The notes under the pieces were generated by a model, which was given only the letters and a program-made list of their open reading frames with translations, searched no databases and was not told where the DNA came from. From Psychrobacter sp. UBA5136 (lineage in GTDB: Bacteria; Pseudomonadota; Gammaproteobacteria; Pseudomonadales; Moraxellaceae), in the NCBI RefSeq assembly GCF_002414005.1, contig NZ_DHYG01000030.1:28171-41744 (forward strand): 13,574 nucleotides of DNA. The letters run 5' to 3'. This document shows positions 7,444-13,574 of the stretch, piece after piece (position 1 is the first letter of the stretch; every line of letters starts with the position of its first letter). The translations under genes and the position numbers were made by a program.

Positions 7444-8991
7444 CTAAGCAAGAAGGAGTTTGATACTGACTTCAAAGTGATAGCCATCTTTGACAGTGAT
7501 GGCTATTTTACCGTTGTGAGCACCAACAATGGCGTGCACAATCGACAAACCTAATCCTGTTCCTGCATGCATCGATAGGGTTTTATGATGGCGATAAAAG
7601 CGCTCTGATAATTTATCCACTTCGGCTTGCGTCATTGGCTCAGTCAGACGATTGCTAAAAACAATCTGTAAAAATGAGGCAGTCGTGTTTGATAAAGATG
7701 AAATCTGCCCACTATTTGCGACATTATCTACAACATTATCTACAACATTATCCGTAATAGTTTTGCCGTTAATACGAATAATACTGTTGCTTGCGGCATA
7801 ATAAACAGCATTGGCAAGCAAATTTGCAAACAGCCTTTGTAGCAAACTTGCATCGCCAAGTATGGTTTTAAACTCTCCCGTTTTGTTAAAAGAGATGGCG
7901 CGGTCTTCTGCTATCCATTCATAATAATCAATCATTTTAGTCAGCAGTAAATCACTATCTACGCGGTTAAACTGCGAGTGATACAAGCCTTTTTGAGTTT
8001 TTGCTAGCAGCAGCATGTTATTAATGAGGTTTGTTAACTGCGCTAAGGTGTCGTGCTGGTGGTGCAGCTGCTCGATGTACTCATCGCTGTTTCGCGGTTT
8101 GCTAAGCATCACTTGGGTTTGCGTGCTAAGCGTGGCAAGCGGCGTGCGCAGCTCATGGGCAATATCGTCTGAAAAGCGCGAGAGCGATTCAAAATTGTGC
8201 GCCAGCTTATCCATCATCGCATTGTACGCCTCAGCAAGCGGACGCAGCTCACTAGGCATATCGGCAACCACGATTCTATCGTCGAGTTGTTCGGCGTTGA
8301 TACGGCTCATTTTTTGCCTGATGGTCGCAAGCGGCGCAAAACCCAAATGCACACTAAAAGCGGCGATGGATACTAAAATAAAGGTAATGGCAATTAAAAT
8401 AAGAATCAGCTGAAGGTTGAATTGCACCAAATACTGATGATGGACATCGATGGGTAGGGCGATGAGGGCTAAGCGACTGGCGTGCTGGATGACCATAGCA
8501 CGATAATGACGCTCGTTAATTTTTAAATCAAACGGCTGCTCATGATGTTTTTGCCACAACTCTTTGACCGCGCCATGATGGCTCGTTTGACTGATAAAAC
8601 CTGTGGGCACACTAATCAGCATCTGCCCATCACTATCGGTAATGACGGTTTTTACCTCGTAGTCGATGCTAGCGTTCTGTAAGGCGAGCGCGTGCTGAGA
8701 TGCTTTTGTTACTTTATTGTCCTGCGTAGCGCTAGCTTGCTCGACACTATTGTCAGCGTTATTAAAGCTATTAAAGTCATCAAAGCCAGTAAAGTTATCA
8801 CTGTGCATATATTGGCGCAAATTAAACGCCGCATGGGTCAAAATCTCTGCATCCATTTGCTCAAAGTGGTCATTCACTGAGCGCTGTATCCAAATATACA
8901 AAAATATCTGAGTGACGATAACGCAAAGGCTTAAGAACAAAATAGTGCGCCATAATAAGGATAAGCGACCGTCTGTGGCAATCGGCGTCAT
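7444..8991 (-). CDS. CusS-like heavy-metal sensor histidine kinase
   Basis: Membrane sensor kinase, 515 residues from the ATG at 8991. Layout: helix 1 (about 13-34), a periplasmic sensor domain (about 36-190) rich in His and Asn, helix 2 (about 192-214), HAMP, a HisKA box FSDDIAHELRTPLATL with phospho-acceptor H279, then HATPase_c with N-box LFANLLANAVYY and G2 box GTGLGLSIV near the C-terminus. The region expected to hold the G1 motif reads VFSNRLTEPMTQ, without the usual NxGxxI or DxGxG. An in-frame DNVVDNVVDN repeat sits in the ATPase domain just before it. I chose 8991 because it lies one base past the regulator stop (TAATATG), which implies translational coupling. The alternative ATG at 9024 lies inside the regulator's repetitive tail. 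Copper or silver is the probable signal, inferred from the CusR-type box upstream of the operon. Confidence 0.85.
   Translation of the reverse strand: MTPIATDGRLSLLWRTILFLSLCVIVTQIFLYIWIQRSVNDHFEQMDAEILTHAAFNLRQYMHSDNFTGFDDFNSFNNADNSVEQASATQDNKVTKASQHALALQNASIDYEVKTVITDSDGQMLISVPTGFISQTSHHGAVKELWQKHHEQPFDLKINERHYRAMVIQHASRLALIALPIDVHHQYLVQFNLQLILILIAITFILVSIAAFSVHLGFAPLATIRQKMSRINAEQLDDRIVVADMPSELRPLAEAYNAMMDKLAHNFESLSRFSDDIAHELRTPLATLSTQTQVMLSKPRNSDEYIEQLHHQHDTLAQLTNLINNMLLLAKTQKGLYHSQFNRVDSDLLLTKMIDYYEWIAEDRAISFNKTGEFKTILGDASLLQRLFANLLANAVYYAASNSIIRINGKTITDNVVDNVVDNVANSGQISSLSNTTASFLQIVFSNRLTEPMTQAEVDKLSERFYRHHKTLSMHAGTGLGLSIVHAIVGAHNGKIAITVKDGYHFEVSIKLLLA
7721..7753. repeat. 12-bp in-frame tandem repeat in the kinase gene
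   Basis: The unit ACATTATCTACA occurs twice exactly (7721-7732 and 7733-7744), followed by a partial third copy. On the coding strand it encodes DNVV DNVV DN-VAN. Slippage at this repeat would change protein length by four residues without shifting frame. Confidence 0.85.
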
Positions 8992-8992
8992 A

Positions 8993-9739
8993 TTATGGAC
9001 GCACCGCTGTGATGTCGCTGTCATCGTTACTACTTATATTGTTACTGTTGATATCATTACTATCTATACCGTCGAGCCGATAACCCATCCCGCGCACCGT
9101 ATGAATCAGCTTTGTATCAAAATCATCATCGATTTTAATCCGCAACCGCCGTATCGCCACATCAATCACATTGGTATCGCTATCGAAGTTGATATCCCAA
9201 ACTTGCGAGGCAATCACAGAGCGCGGCAGCACTTCACCTTGACGCTCAAGAAAAAACTGCAAGAGTGCAAATTCTTTGGCGGTTAATTTAATAGGCTGCT
9301 CTCCGCGCGTGACGGTACGCTTGGCAATATCCATTTTTAAGTCGGCGATTTGCAGCACTGTACTGACATAATCGGTCTGATTGACGCGGCGTAATAGGTT
9401 TTTAATTCTGACCAATAATTCAGCAAAGGCAAATGGCTTGGTCAGATAATCATCGCCGCCAATCTCTATGCCTTTGACGCGGTCGCTTAAATCATCTTTT
9501 GCGGTCAAAAACAGCACTGGCGTCAGCTTGCCCGCCGCCCGATAATTGCGCACCAACTCAAAACCACTCACATCAGGCAACATCACATCCATAATGACCA
9601 CATTAAAATCTTCAGTCATCAAAGCATGATAACCGCCAAGTCCCGTCGTTTGGTGCTCAACGAGAAAACCAGCTTCGCTCAACCCTTTTTTAATATAGTC
9701 GCCAAGTGACAGCTCGTCTTCGACCAATAATATTTTCAT
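8993..9739 (-). CDS. OmpR/CusR-type response regulator
   Basis: Cytosolic transcription factor, 248 residues. The receiver domain (1-118) has acidic pocket E7/D8, phospho-acceptor D51 (VVIMDVMLPD), T79 and K101 (YLTKPF). The winged-helix DNA-binding domain (about 125-223) has the typical LTAKEFALLQFFLERQGEV and the final VRGMGYRL strand. The last 24 residues are an Asn/Ser/Asp tail built from IxSNx repeats that adds nothing to the fold. The strongest family resemblance is to CusR/CopR heavy-metal regulators, and a CusR-like box lies 110-131 bases upstream. Its stop is one base before the kinase ATG, so the two form an operon. Only a weak TGAG is visible before the ATG. Confidence 0.92.
   Translation of the reverse strand: MKILLVEDELSLGDYIKKGLSEAGFLVEHQTTGLGGYHALMTEDFNVVIMDVMLPDVSGFELVRNYRAAGKLTPVLFLTAKDDLSDRVKGIEIGGDDYLTKPFAFAELLVRIKNLLRRVNQTDYVSTVLQIADLKMDIAKRTVTRGEQPIKLTAKEFALLQFFLERQGEVLPRSVIASQVWDINFDSDTNVIDVAIRRLRIKIDDDFDTKLIHTVRGMGYRLDGIDSNDINSNNISSNDDSDITAVRP
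9023..9067. repeat. Degenerate 15-bp repeat at the 3' end of the regulator gene
   Basis: Read on the minus strand, three 15-base units, ATAGATAGTAATGAT, ATCAACAGTAACAAT and ATAAGTAGTAACGAT, encode IDSND-INSNN-ISSND. The block lies after the DNA-binding domain and explains the low-complexity tail. The upstream alternative kinase start (9024) falls inside it. Confidence 0.75.
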
Positions 9740-9848
9740 AGCGTACTCATTATTTATGTGTTTTTTATAATAAAGCGATTGCGTTATTTACGAATGTCAA
9801 ACCACCAATCATAGAACAATGCCAGCATCTTTCCTATGCCACACTTGC

Positions 9849-9870
9849 AAGATGACAAAATTGTCATCTT
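9849..9870. promoter_or_regulatory. CusR/CopR-type operator (copper box)
   Basis: AAGATGACAA and TTGTCATCTT are perfect 10-base inverted arms separated by AA. The E. coli CusR box has arms AAAATGACAA and TTGTCATTTT with a two-base gap, so this differs at only one symmetric position per arm. It lies between the regulator gene (minus strand) and the DUF305 genes (plus strand), so it can serve autoregulation and control of the DUF305 genes. This ties the adjacent kinase-regulator pair to copper. Confidence 0.75.
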
Positions 9871-9897
9871 AGCGTCATCTAATTGTCAGGCTAATAC
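9861..9897 (+). promoter_or_regulatory. 11-bp-phased GTCA direct repeats and candidate promoter
   Basis: GTCA starts at 9863, 9874 and 9885, an exact 11-base period: TTGTCATCTTA, GCGTCATCTAA, TTGTCAGGCTA. OmpR-family regulators commonly bind direct repeats on one helix face. TAATAC at 9892-9897 could be a -10 element for rightward transcription. The first repeat is also the right arm of the copper box. Confidence 0.5.
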
Positions 9898-10156
9898 TGC
9901 TATCATTTTTATAAAAAATGAATAAGGCCCGTTTTAATAAGACCAGTTTGCGCCTTAGTAGATGGTGCAAAAAAACAAAGAGGCTACAAACCAAGTATAT
10001 GCAGATATTGAGTCTGTTAAGTAACGGTTATAAGCTAATAAAATATAATAAGAAATACTGTTAATAATGGGTTAACTGAAAAATAGCCTAATCAGGTAAA
10101 ACAACCTTAACAATAATGCTAATGACCACCTCAGTATCGTAGAGGGAGACTACTTT
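9898..10156. other. AT-rich spacer and long leader before the DUF305 genes
   Basis: No gene is seen. If transcription starts near the GTCA repeats, the leader would exceed 220 bases. I see no clear riboswitch or strong hairpin in it. AGAGGGAG at 10141-10148 is the ribosome site of the following gene. Confidence 0.35.
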
Positions 10157-10624
10157 ATGAAACACTCAGAACAAGAAAAAATGAACCCGTACGTAAAATT
10201 CTCATTGATGATTTTAACGTCCACCGTGGCGATGTATATCATGATGTACTTCAATACCTACAAATGGGATCATGTCTATTTTAGCGAAACCCGAGTTTAC
10301 ATGGCGCTATATATGGGCGCAGGTATGTCCGTCATCATGCTGGCTTTTATGAGCAATATGTACAAAAAAACCAAGGTCAACCTTATCGTTTATGGGCTTA
10401 GTGTTTTGATGTTTGTCTTCGGTATTTGGGGCGTCAGATCACAAGCAACGGTCGACCAAGTCGATTGGATGCAAGCGATGATACCGCACCATTCAATTGC
10501 TATTTTGACCAGCCGCCGCGCCGATATCGAAGACCCAAGAGTGCGCAAGCTTGCCGATGACATTATCGAGGCGCAAGTGCGCGAAATCGGTGAAATGCAA
10601 GAACTCATTGAAGAGCTTAAATAA
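10157..10624 (+). CDS. Three-helix membrane protein with C-terminal DUF305 domain
   Basis: A 155-residue inner-membrane protein. Three hydrophobic helices (about 13-32, 47-66 and 75-93) precede a short DUF305 segment with WMQAMIPHHSIAILTS (H111, H112), followed by a charged amphipathic helix ending EIGEMQELIEEL. DUF305 is a ferritin-like helical fold found next to copper-resistance genes; the cyanobacterial CopM protein is a copper-binding member. The His-His pair and Met-rich context suggest metal binding, but the role of the membrane form is not established. AGAGGGAG eight bases before the ATG supports the start. It is divergent from the two-component operon with a CusR-like box between, and 139 bp before a second DUF305 gene, so copper induction is likely. 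Confidence 0.88.
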   Translation: MKHSEQEKMNPYVKFSLMILTSTVAMYIMMYFNTYKWDHVYFSETRVYMALYMGAGMSVIMLAFMSNMYKKTKVNLIVYGLSVLMFVFGIWGVRSQATVDQVDWMQAMIPHHSIAILTSRRADIEDPRVRKLADDIIEAQVREIGEMQELIEELK

Positions 10625-10763
10625 ATTAAAAATCTTGAGTAAATAGATTGATAAATGTCCGTAGTTAAATGGCTGTATGTAACGCAGCTGTTTAGCTATT
10701 TTTTTACGGTAAATTTTCCCTAATTTGCCATTTTCTATGCTTTATTTAAACAAAGGATATACC

Positions 10764-11062
10764 ATGAAAACCACTAATCACTCACGCCTTGCTATGCTTG
10801 CGGCTAGTATCAGTGCCGCTCTGCTGCTGAGTGCTTGTCAGCCTACTAATGAAAATGCTGCTAATGAAAACGCTGGGACTACGCCTACGATAAAAGAGAC
10901 GACGGTAGCCAATGACACAGCAACCACCACGGCGACCAAACCACACGCCAGCCACGATATGTCAGCGATGACGACAGATACTGAGCACATGTCGGTGACG
11001 CATAAGGCGTACAATGACTCGATGGTAAAAATGCACGACGAGATGATGGTTGGGATGAACTA
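10764..11062 (+). pseudogene. DUF305 lipoprotein gene, 5' part, broken by an IS630 element
   Basis: Codes for the first 99 residues or so of a periplasmic or surface lipoprotein. MKTTNHSRLAMLAASISAALLLSAC is a lipoprotein signal with lipobox LLSAC, followed by an Asn/Thr/Ala linker and a His/Met-rich segment (HASHDMSAM, THKAYNDSMVKMHDEMMVGMNY) that begins the first DUF305 repeat. The frame then enters the insertion element and ends after a few foreign residues (stop at 11076-11078). The ATG at 10764 is preferred over the upstream one at 10725 because AAAGGA precedes it and the signal peptide starts there. Joined to the 3' part with the element and one TA removed, it gives an uninterrupted 254-codon gene. 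The truncated lipoprotein may still be made but lacks every HH motif. Confidence 0.9.
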
Positions 11063-11074
11063 TAGTCAGCGAAC

Positions 11075-11638
11075 TTAAAAACTGCCACACAGCCAGAGGA
11101 AATAAAAGAACAAAGAATCAATACAATCTAGACGCCACTCTTTACGTTTTCTTTTGACCCAAGCCCAGACTTGCTCAATAGGATTTAAATCTGGACTGTA
11201 AGGCGGAAGCCATAAAATGGTATGTCCTGCATCTTCGATAAGCGCTTGTATGTCTTGTCTTTTATGGAAAGTCGCATTATCCATAACAATAACACTGTTC
11301 TTAGGAAGATTAGGCAATAGTAACTGACTTACCCAACTATAAAAAACGTCACTGTTGACGCTACAATCATAAAGTCCAACCGCAAACAATTGATTGTTAT
11401 AAATTGCTCCTATAGCGTTAGTCTGGTTCTTTAACTGCCAATTATACTCACCAAAGCATTTTTGTCCTTTGTTGGAGTAACCGTGAGGCCTGTTATCATG
11501 TGATTTAAAGCCACTTTCATCTAAAAATATAATGGGTCTATTATCTGTCTCAAACTGGTGCAATTGCTCAAGAAACACGCCTCTTAGTTCAGCGTCTGCC
11601 TTAGGATGATTTAATGTCTTTTTTTTGGGTAATACCAA
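11075..11638 (-). CDS. IS630 transposase OrfB (DDE catalytic domain)
   Basis: The 187-residue catalytic half of the transposase. The DDE triad is visible: D in IIFLDESGF, D in VIVMDNATFHK, and E in LPPYSPDLNPIEQVWAWVK; this C-terminal block is diagnostic of IS630. The open frame begins at a TTG at 11638 with no ribosome site, and the first residues (VLPKKK) simply read through the A8 run in another frame, so independent translation is unlikely. It overlaps OrfA by 38 bases in the +1 (equivalently -2) frame. Functional transposase probably arises by slippage at 11619-11626. Confidence 0.9.
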   Translation of the reverse strand: MVLPKKKTLNHPKADAELRGVFLEQLHQFETDNRPIIFLDESGFKSHDNRPHGYSNKGQKCFGEYNWQLKNQTNAIGAIYNNQLFAVGLYDCSVNSDVFYSWVSQLLLPNLPKNSVIVMDNATFHKRQDIQALIEDAGHTILWLPPYSPDLNPIEQVWAWVKRKRKEWRLDCIDSLFFYFLWLCGSF

Positions 11639-11912
11639 GACGCTTTAAGGCTTTGGATATACCTCTATCGCTACAGTTGAAACGTCTGGCACGCTCATAA
11701 TGGTAGTCATCAGGATGTGACTCAACGTCTGCTATGAGTGTTTTATTATCTATTTTTGTTGGTTTAAACTGACGCTCTACTCCATCTATGTTTTTACGCC
11801 AGCTTTGTATGGTGCTGGTGCTTATTTGATACTCCAGAGCAAGTTGACGATATGTGTGACCGTCTTCTAGTTTCTTTAGTATCATTTCTCGGTAATCTTT
11901 TGAATATGCCAT
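11601..11912 (-). CDS. IS630 transposase OrfA (helix-turn-helix)
   Basis: The 103-residue N-terminal DNA-binding half of the transposase. It starts MAYSKDYREMILKKLEDGHTYRQLALEYQISTSTIQSWRKN, a helix-turn-helix that recognises the element ends, followed by a second HTH-like region (ARRFNCSDRGISKALKRLGITQKK). It ends shortly after a run of eight A residues on the coding strand. The fusion with OrfB would read LGITQKK(K)TLNHPKADAE, the normal junction of one-frame IS630 transposases. Confidence 0.88.
   Translation of the reverse strand: MAYSKDYREMILKKLEDGHTYRQLALEYQISTSTIQSWRKNIDGVERQFKPTKIDNKTLIADVESHPDDYHYERARRFNCSDRGISKALKRLGITQKKDIKSS
11618..11626 (-). other. A8G slippery run at the OrfA/OrfB junction
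   Basis: On the coding strand the sequence is CCC, eight A, then GAC. OrfB is in the +1 frame relative to OrfA, so loss of one A in the transcript, or a +1/-2 ribosomal shift, fuses the two. A standard -1 shift would instead reach a stop (AGA CAT TAA). Transcriptional slippage on A runs is known for insertion-sequence transposases. A simple inactivating indel is the alternative. Confidence 0.6.
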
Positions 11913-11948
11913 AACGGTTATTGTATCGGTTTTATTGTTCGTTGACTA

Positions 11949-12416
11949 TATAACGACCCAGATACCGCGTTTGCTCAAGGTATGCTTGGTCATCATATCG
12001 GTGCGGTCGATATGGCAGAGATTCAACTAAAATATGGCACTGATAAAGAGATGCGTCAATTGGCGCAAGACATCATCGACGCCCAACAATCTGAGATTGA
12101 GCAAATGCAAACCTGGCTGGCAAGTCATCCCGATGCCACTGAAGCCACGCCTGATACCAAAGCTATGCAACAAGCCTACGCTCATGGTATGGACGCTATG
12201 CACGGAGAGATGATGGCAGGTATCGCTGATCCTAAACCTGATATGGCGTTTGCGCGCGGTATGTTACCGCATCATAAAGGGGCAGTCGATATGGCAAAAG
12301 TAGAGCTAAAGTATGGCAAAGATCCCGAAATGCTTCAGCTTGCACAGGCCGTCATCGACGCTCAGCAGTCTGAGATTGAGCAGATGCAAAACTGGATTGC
12401 TAAAAATGGTGGCTAG
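11949..12416 (+). pseudogene. DUF305 lipoprotein gene, 3' part, with two HH repeats
   Basis: This carries the rest of the disrupted gene: YNDPDTAFAQGMLGHHIGAVDMAEIQLKYG, then a second repeat DPKPDMAFARGMLPHHKGAVDMAKVELKYG. Each repeat ends in DAQQSEIEQMQ-W, so the two are recent duplicates of one DUF305 module. Each holds the HH and Met residues thought to bind copper. An internal ATG at 11982 opens a 144-residue frame (MLGHHIGAVDM), but it has no signal peptide and no clear ribosome site, so any product would stay in the cytosol. The reading frame is otherwise undamaged, and the strong terminator of the original gene follows. Confidence 0.88.
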
Positions 12417-12494
12417 CATTTTTGTATAACGTATTCTGTTTATTCAGCTACTGTTATTTAGTATAAAAGTGCTGTTTACTTGAATACAAATAAC

Positions 12495-12529
12495 AAACCC
12501 AGCTAAGCGATTTCTTAGCTGGGTTTTTT
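12495..12529 (+). terminator. Strong rho-independent terminator after the DUF305 genes
   Basis: AAACCCAGCTAAG and CTTAGCTGGGTTT form a perfect 13-bp stem around a 6-base loop, followed by more T residues. It lies 79 bases past the DUF305 stop. The symmetric A and T flanks mean it could also act on the minus strand. Confidence 0.92.
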
Positions 12530-12572
12530 GACGTGTGATAAAAACTTTAGTAAATTCCTCAAGTCTTTAAGC

Positions 12573-12714
12573 TATAGTCAGTTTAAGATAAAATCGAAAC
12601 GTTAGCAGCTATGTGGTGCGACTGGTATAAATTTTCCTTGCTTGCTGTTCTCACAGAGGCTACGAAAAATTCATCCCAATCGCACTGTATCTGTTTTAAA
12701 GTGCATTCACTATA
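12573..12714. repeat. Palindromic intergenic repeat of about 142 bp, candidate MITE
   Basis: The outer ends TATAGTCA (12573-12580) and TCACTATA (12707-12714) are inverted with one mismatch. Inside, the arms 12616-12637 and 12664-12685 are complementary at 18 of 22 positions (GTGCGACTGG... against ...CCAATCGCAC). There is no coding potential. The outer end TATAGTCAG is identical to the flank-plus-end of the IS630 element in this window, which suggests a non-autonomous relative. It sits 14 bases beyond the stop of the DUF697-like gene on the minus strand and could fold as a hairpin in that 3' UTR. Copy number elsewhere is unknown. Confidence 0.6.
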
Positions 12715-12727
12715 TTATGAAACGCTT

Positions 12728-13243
12728 TTAGACATTTTTACCATGTTGCTTTTGCTGGATATCTTTTGCTAAGTTATAGCATTCATTAATATGGTCGGTG
12801 GCGATTTTTTTAAAAATCATATAGCCCATAGTGGCTGCAACCATTTGACCACCTAACGGAATAAACTTAGTTACTTGCTTGGCCGCGATACGACCACCAA
12901 AGCCCTGAACAGTCTTTTTAACGATACCGCGCGTGGCCATGAGACCTGCAAAATCAACGGTACGGTCTTTTAATGCTTTCCAGTGAATCTCGCGCGACTC
13001 TAAATCAACGGCAGACTGACGCCCTTCAATCAGTCCAAAACGCTCGCTGATTTCAGGTAGTAGGACGGTTAACATGCTGGCATCAACTGCCACGTCAAAA
13101 AATGGCACAGGAACGATAGCAACACCAGCAGAAAGCTTAGCGCGTTTTTTGACCAGCTTTTCGCATTCTTCTTTAACTTTATCGAGATCTAAATTTGGAT
13201 CGATGGTATTAGGCAATTTTTCAGCAGTGGGGGTGGTTTTCAT
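12728..13243 (-). CDS. DUF697-like small protein with two hydrophobic segments
   Basis: A 171-residue protein of unknown function. It has a charged, coiled-coil-like N-terminus (DLDKVKEECEKLVKKRAKL), a hydrophobic stretch (about 38-63) with the VPVPFFDVAVDASML pattern typical of DUF697 (Pro-Ile-Pro then Asp), a linker, and a second glycine-rich hydrophobic stretch (FIPLGGQMVAATMGYMIFKKIA). DUF697 domains often sit at the C-terminus of membrane-associated GTPases; no P-loop is present here, so this is a stand-alone form. The start is supported by AAGGAC about eight bases before the ATG. It is convergent with the DUF305 genes. The family call comes from pattern resemblance only. Confidence 0.7.
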   Translation of the reverse strand: MKTTPTAEKLPNTIDPNLDLDKVKEECEKLVKKRAKLSAGVAIVPVPFFDVAVDASMLTVLLPEISERFGLIEGRQSAVDLESREIHWKALKDRTVDFAGLMATRGIVKKTVQGFGGRIAAKQVTKFIPLGGQMVAATMGYMIFKKIATDHINECYNLAKDIQQKQHGKNV

Positions 13244-13574
13244 AAAGCGTCCTTAATCCTTAAAATGGGTAAAAAAACAGTTTAAAATTAATATAATAGT
13301 AAAACTTTTAAAAACGGTAAGTCTCTTATAGTTTTCTTACTTATAGTTTTCTTATAAGTTTGTTAGATGCTTACCATTTTATGGCTTTATAAGCGTCATA
13401 CAATCCTTGCTTTGTAGCAAAATGCAGAAAATTACAGGCTCTCTGCACCGTTTTTGTAAATAAGCAGAAGGTTTGCAATGCGATATTTAAATGAGACATT
13501 GAAAAATAACCCGTCTAGAAGACTTGTTTAGCACCCGCTGCATGACATGTAAGTTAGGGCGTGTCATCAATTAG
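13244..13574. other. AT-rich intergenic region with no convincing gene
   Basis: It holds the ribosome site of the DUF697-like gene (near 13248-13254), a 15-bp tandem duplication, a 17-codon open frame at 13478-13531 that I do not accept as a gene, and at the far right TTAGGGCGTGTCATCAATTA, which resembles an insertion-sequence terminus. No tRNA or other RNA gene was recognised. Confidence 0.5.
13325..13354. repeat. Perfect 15-bp tandem duplication
   Basis: CTTATAGTTTTCTTA occurs twice head to tail (13325-13339 and 13340-13354), with the palindrome CTTATAAG straddling the right end (13351-13358). It lies about 80-110 bases upstream of the DUF697-like start and could be part of its promoter or a slippage product. 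Confidence 0.8.

Larger units (their letters stand above)
11063..11948 (-). mobile_element. IS630-family insertion sequence, 886 bp, complete
   Basis: The ends are TAGTCAGCGAAC (11063-11074) and GTTCGTTGACTA (11937-11948), inverted with one mismatch in 12. Flanking TA dinucleotides (11061-11062 and 11949-11950) are the target duplication expected for the IS630-Tc1-mariner group. Excising the element with one TA copy restores the DUF305 lipoprotein frame, which confirms the boundaries. Two overlapping ORFs on the minus strand encode the transposase. The element appears complete and relatively young, since its host gene shows no other damage. Confidence 0.92.

Noticed and set aside
7721..7753. 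CRISPR-like short repeat
   Set aside because: Units are contiguous without spacers and lie in frame inside a gene; this is a coding minisatellite. No CRISPR array was found anywhere in the window.
8992..9024. Kinase start at the ATG at 9024
   Set aside because: It lies inside the repetitive tail of the regulator gene with no ribosome site; the ATG one base past the regulator stop is more natural and gives the usual short tail before the first helix.
8912..9286. Plus-strand ORF of 124 codons opposite the kinase/regulator junction
   Set aside because: It is antisense to two well-supported genes, has no family resemblance, and its composition reflects the reverse strand of the repeats.
11921..11954. 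Hybrid outward promoter at the right end of the IS (TTGTAT ... TATATA) driving the DUF305 3' fragment
   Set aside because: The spacing is 20 bases, too long for a convincing sigma-70 promoter, and the internal ATG at 11982 lacks a ribosome site.
13478..13531. 17-codon ORF MRYLNETLKNNPSRRLV with a GAAGG ribosome-like site
   Set aside because: Too short and without recognisable features; an AT-rich region readily produces such frames. It could be a real micropeptide, but nothing supports that.

Overview
The window looks like chromosome of a gamma-proteobacterium of the Moraxellaceae, most likely Psychrobacter. This rests on moderate GC with AT-rich spacers, the protein style (Asn/Ser/Thr-rich low-complexity tails), the combination of a single-subunit quinol NO reductase with a NarK transporter, and a palindromic intergenic repeat. 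No rRNA, tRNA or housekeeping marker is present, so the genus is an inference.

Left half (1-7440): nitrogen-oxide handling. A cytochrome P450 runs in from the left edge (to 1145) and ends at a strong terminator. narK (nitrate/nitrite MFS carrier, minus strand, 1236-2714) is divergent from a YeaR-like DUF1971 cupin (3010-3477), which is followed by a CitE/HpcH-type lyase (3603-4547) and two tandem terminators. A 531-bp spacer with two NsrR-like inverted repeats leads to norZ (5079-7385), a quinol-dependent nitric oxide reductase. The E. coli YeaR homologue is known to be nitrate/NO-induced, so narK, the YeaR-like gene and norZ read as a nitrate-uptake and NO-detoxification neighbourhood. A near-consensus Fur box lies before the YeaR-like gene.

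Middle (7444-10156): a CusS/CusR-type two-component system on the minus strand. The regulator comes first and the kinase ATG lies one base beyond the regulator stop. The 417-bp spacer upstream carries a 22-bp inverted repeat that matches the CusR/CopR box almost exactly, followed by 11-bp-phased GTCA repeats. This predicts copper control of the divergent DUF305 genes.

Right half (10157-13574): a three-helix membrane DUF305 protein, then a DUF305 lipoprotein gene with two His-His repeats. The lipoprotein gene is split by an 886-bp IS630-family element at a TA dinucleotide; removing the element plus one TA restores a clean 254-codon frame. After a strong terminator comes a roughly 140-bp palindromic repeat whose ends resemble those of the IS630 element (a candidate MITE), then a DUF697-like gene on the minus strand. 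The last 331 bp hold no convincing gene, only a 15-bp tandem duplication and a possible insertion-sequence edge at the extreme right.
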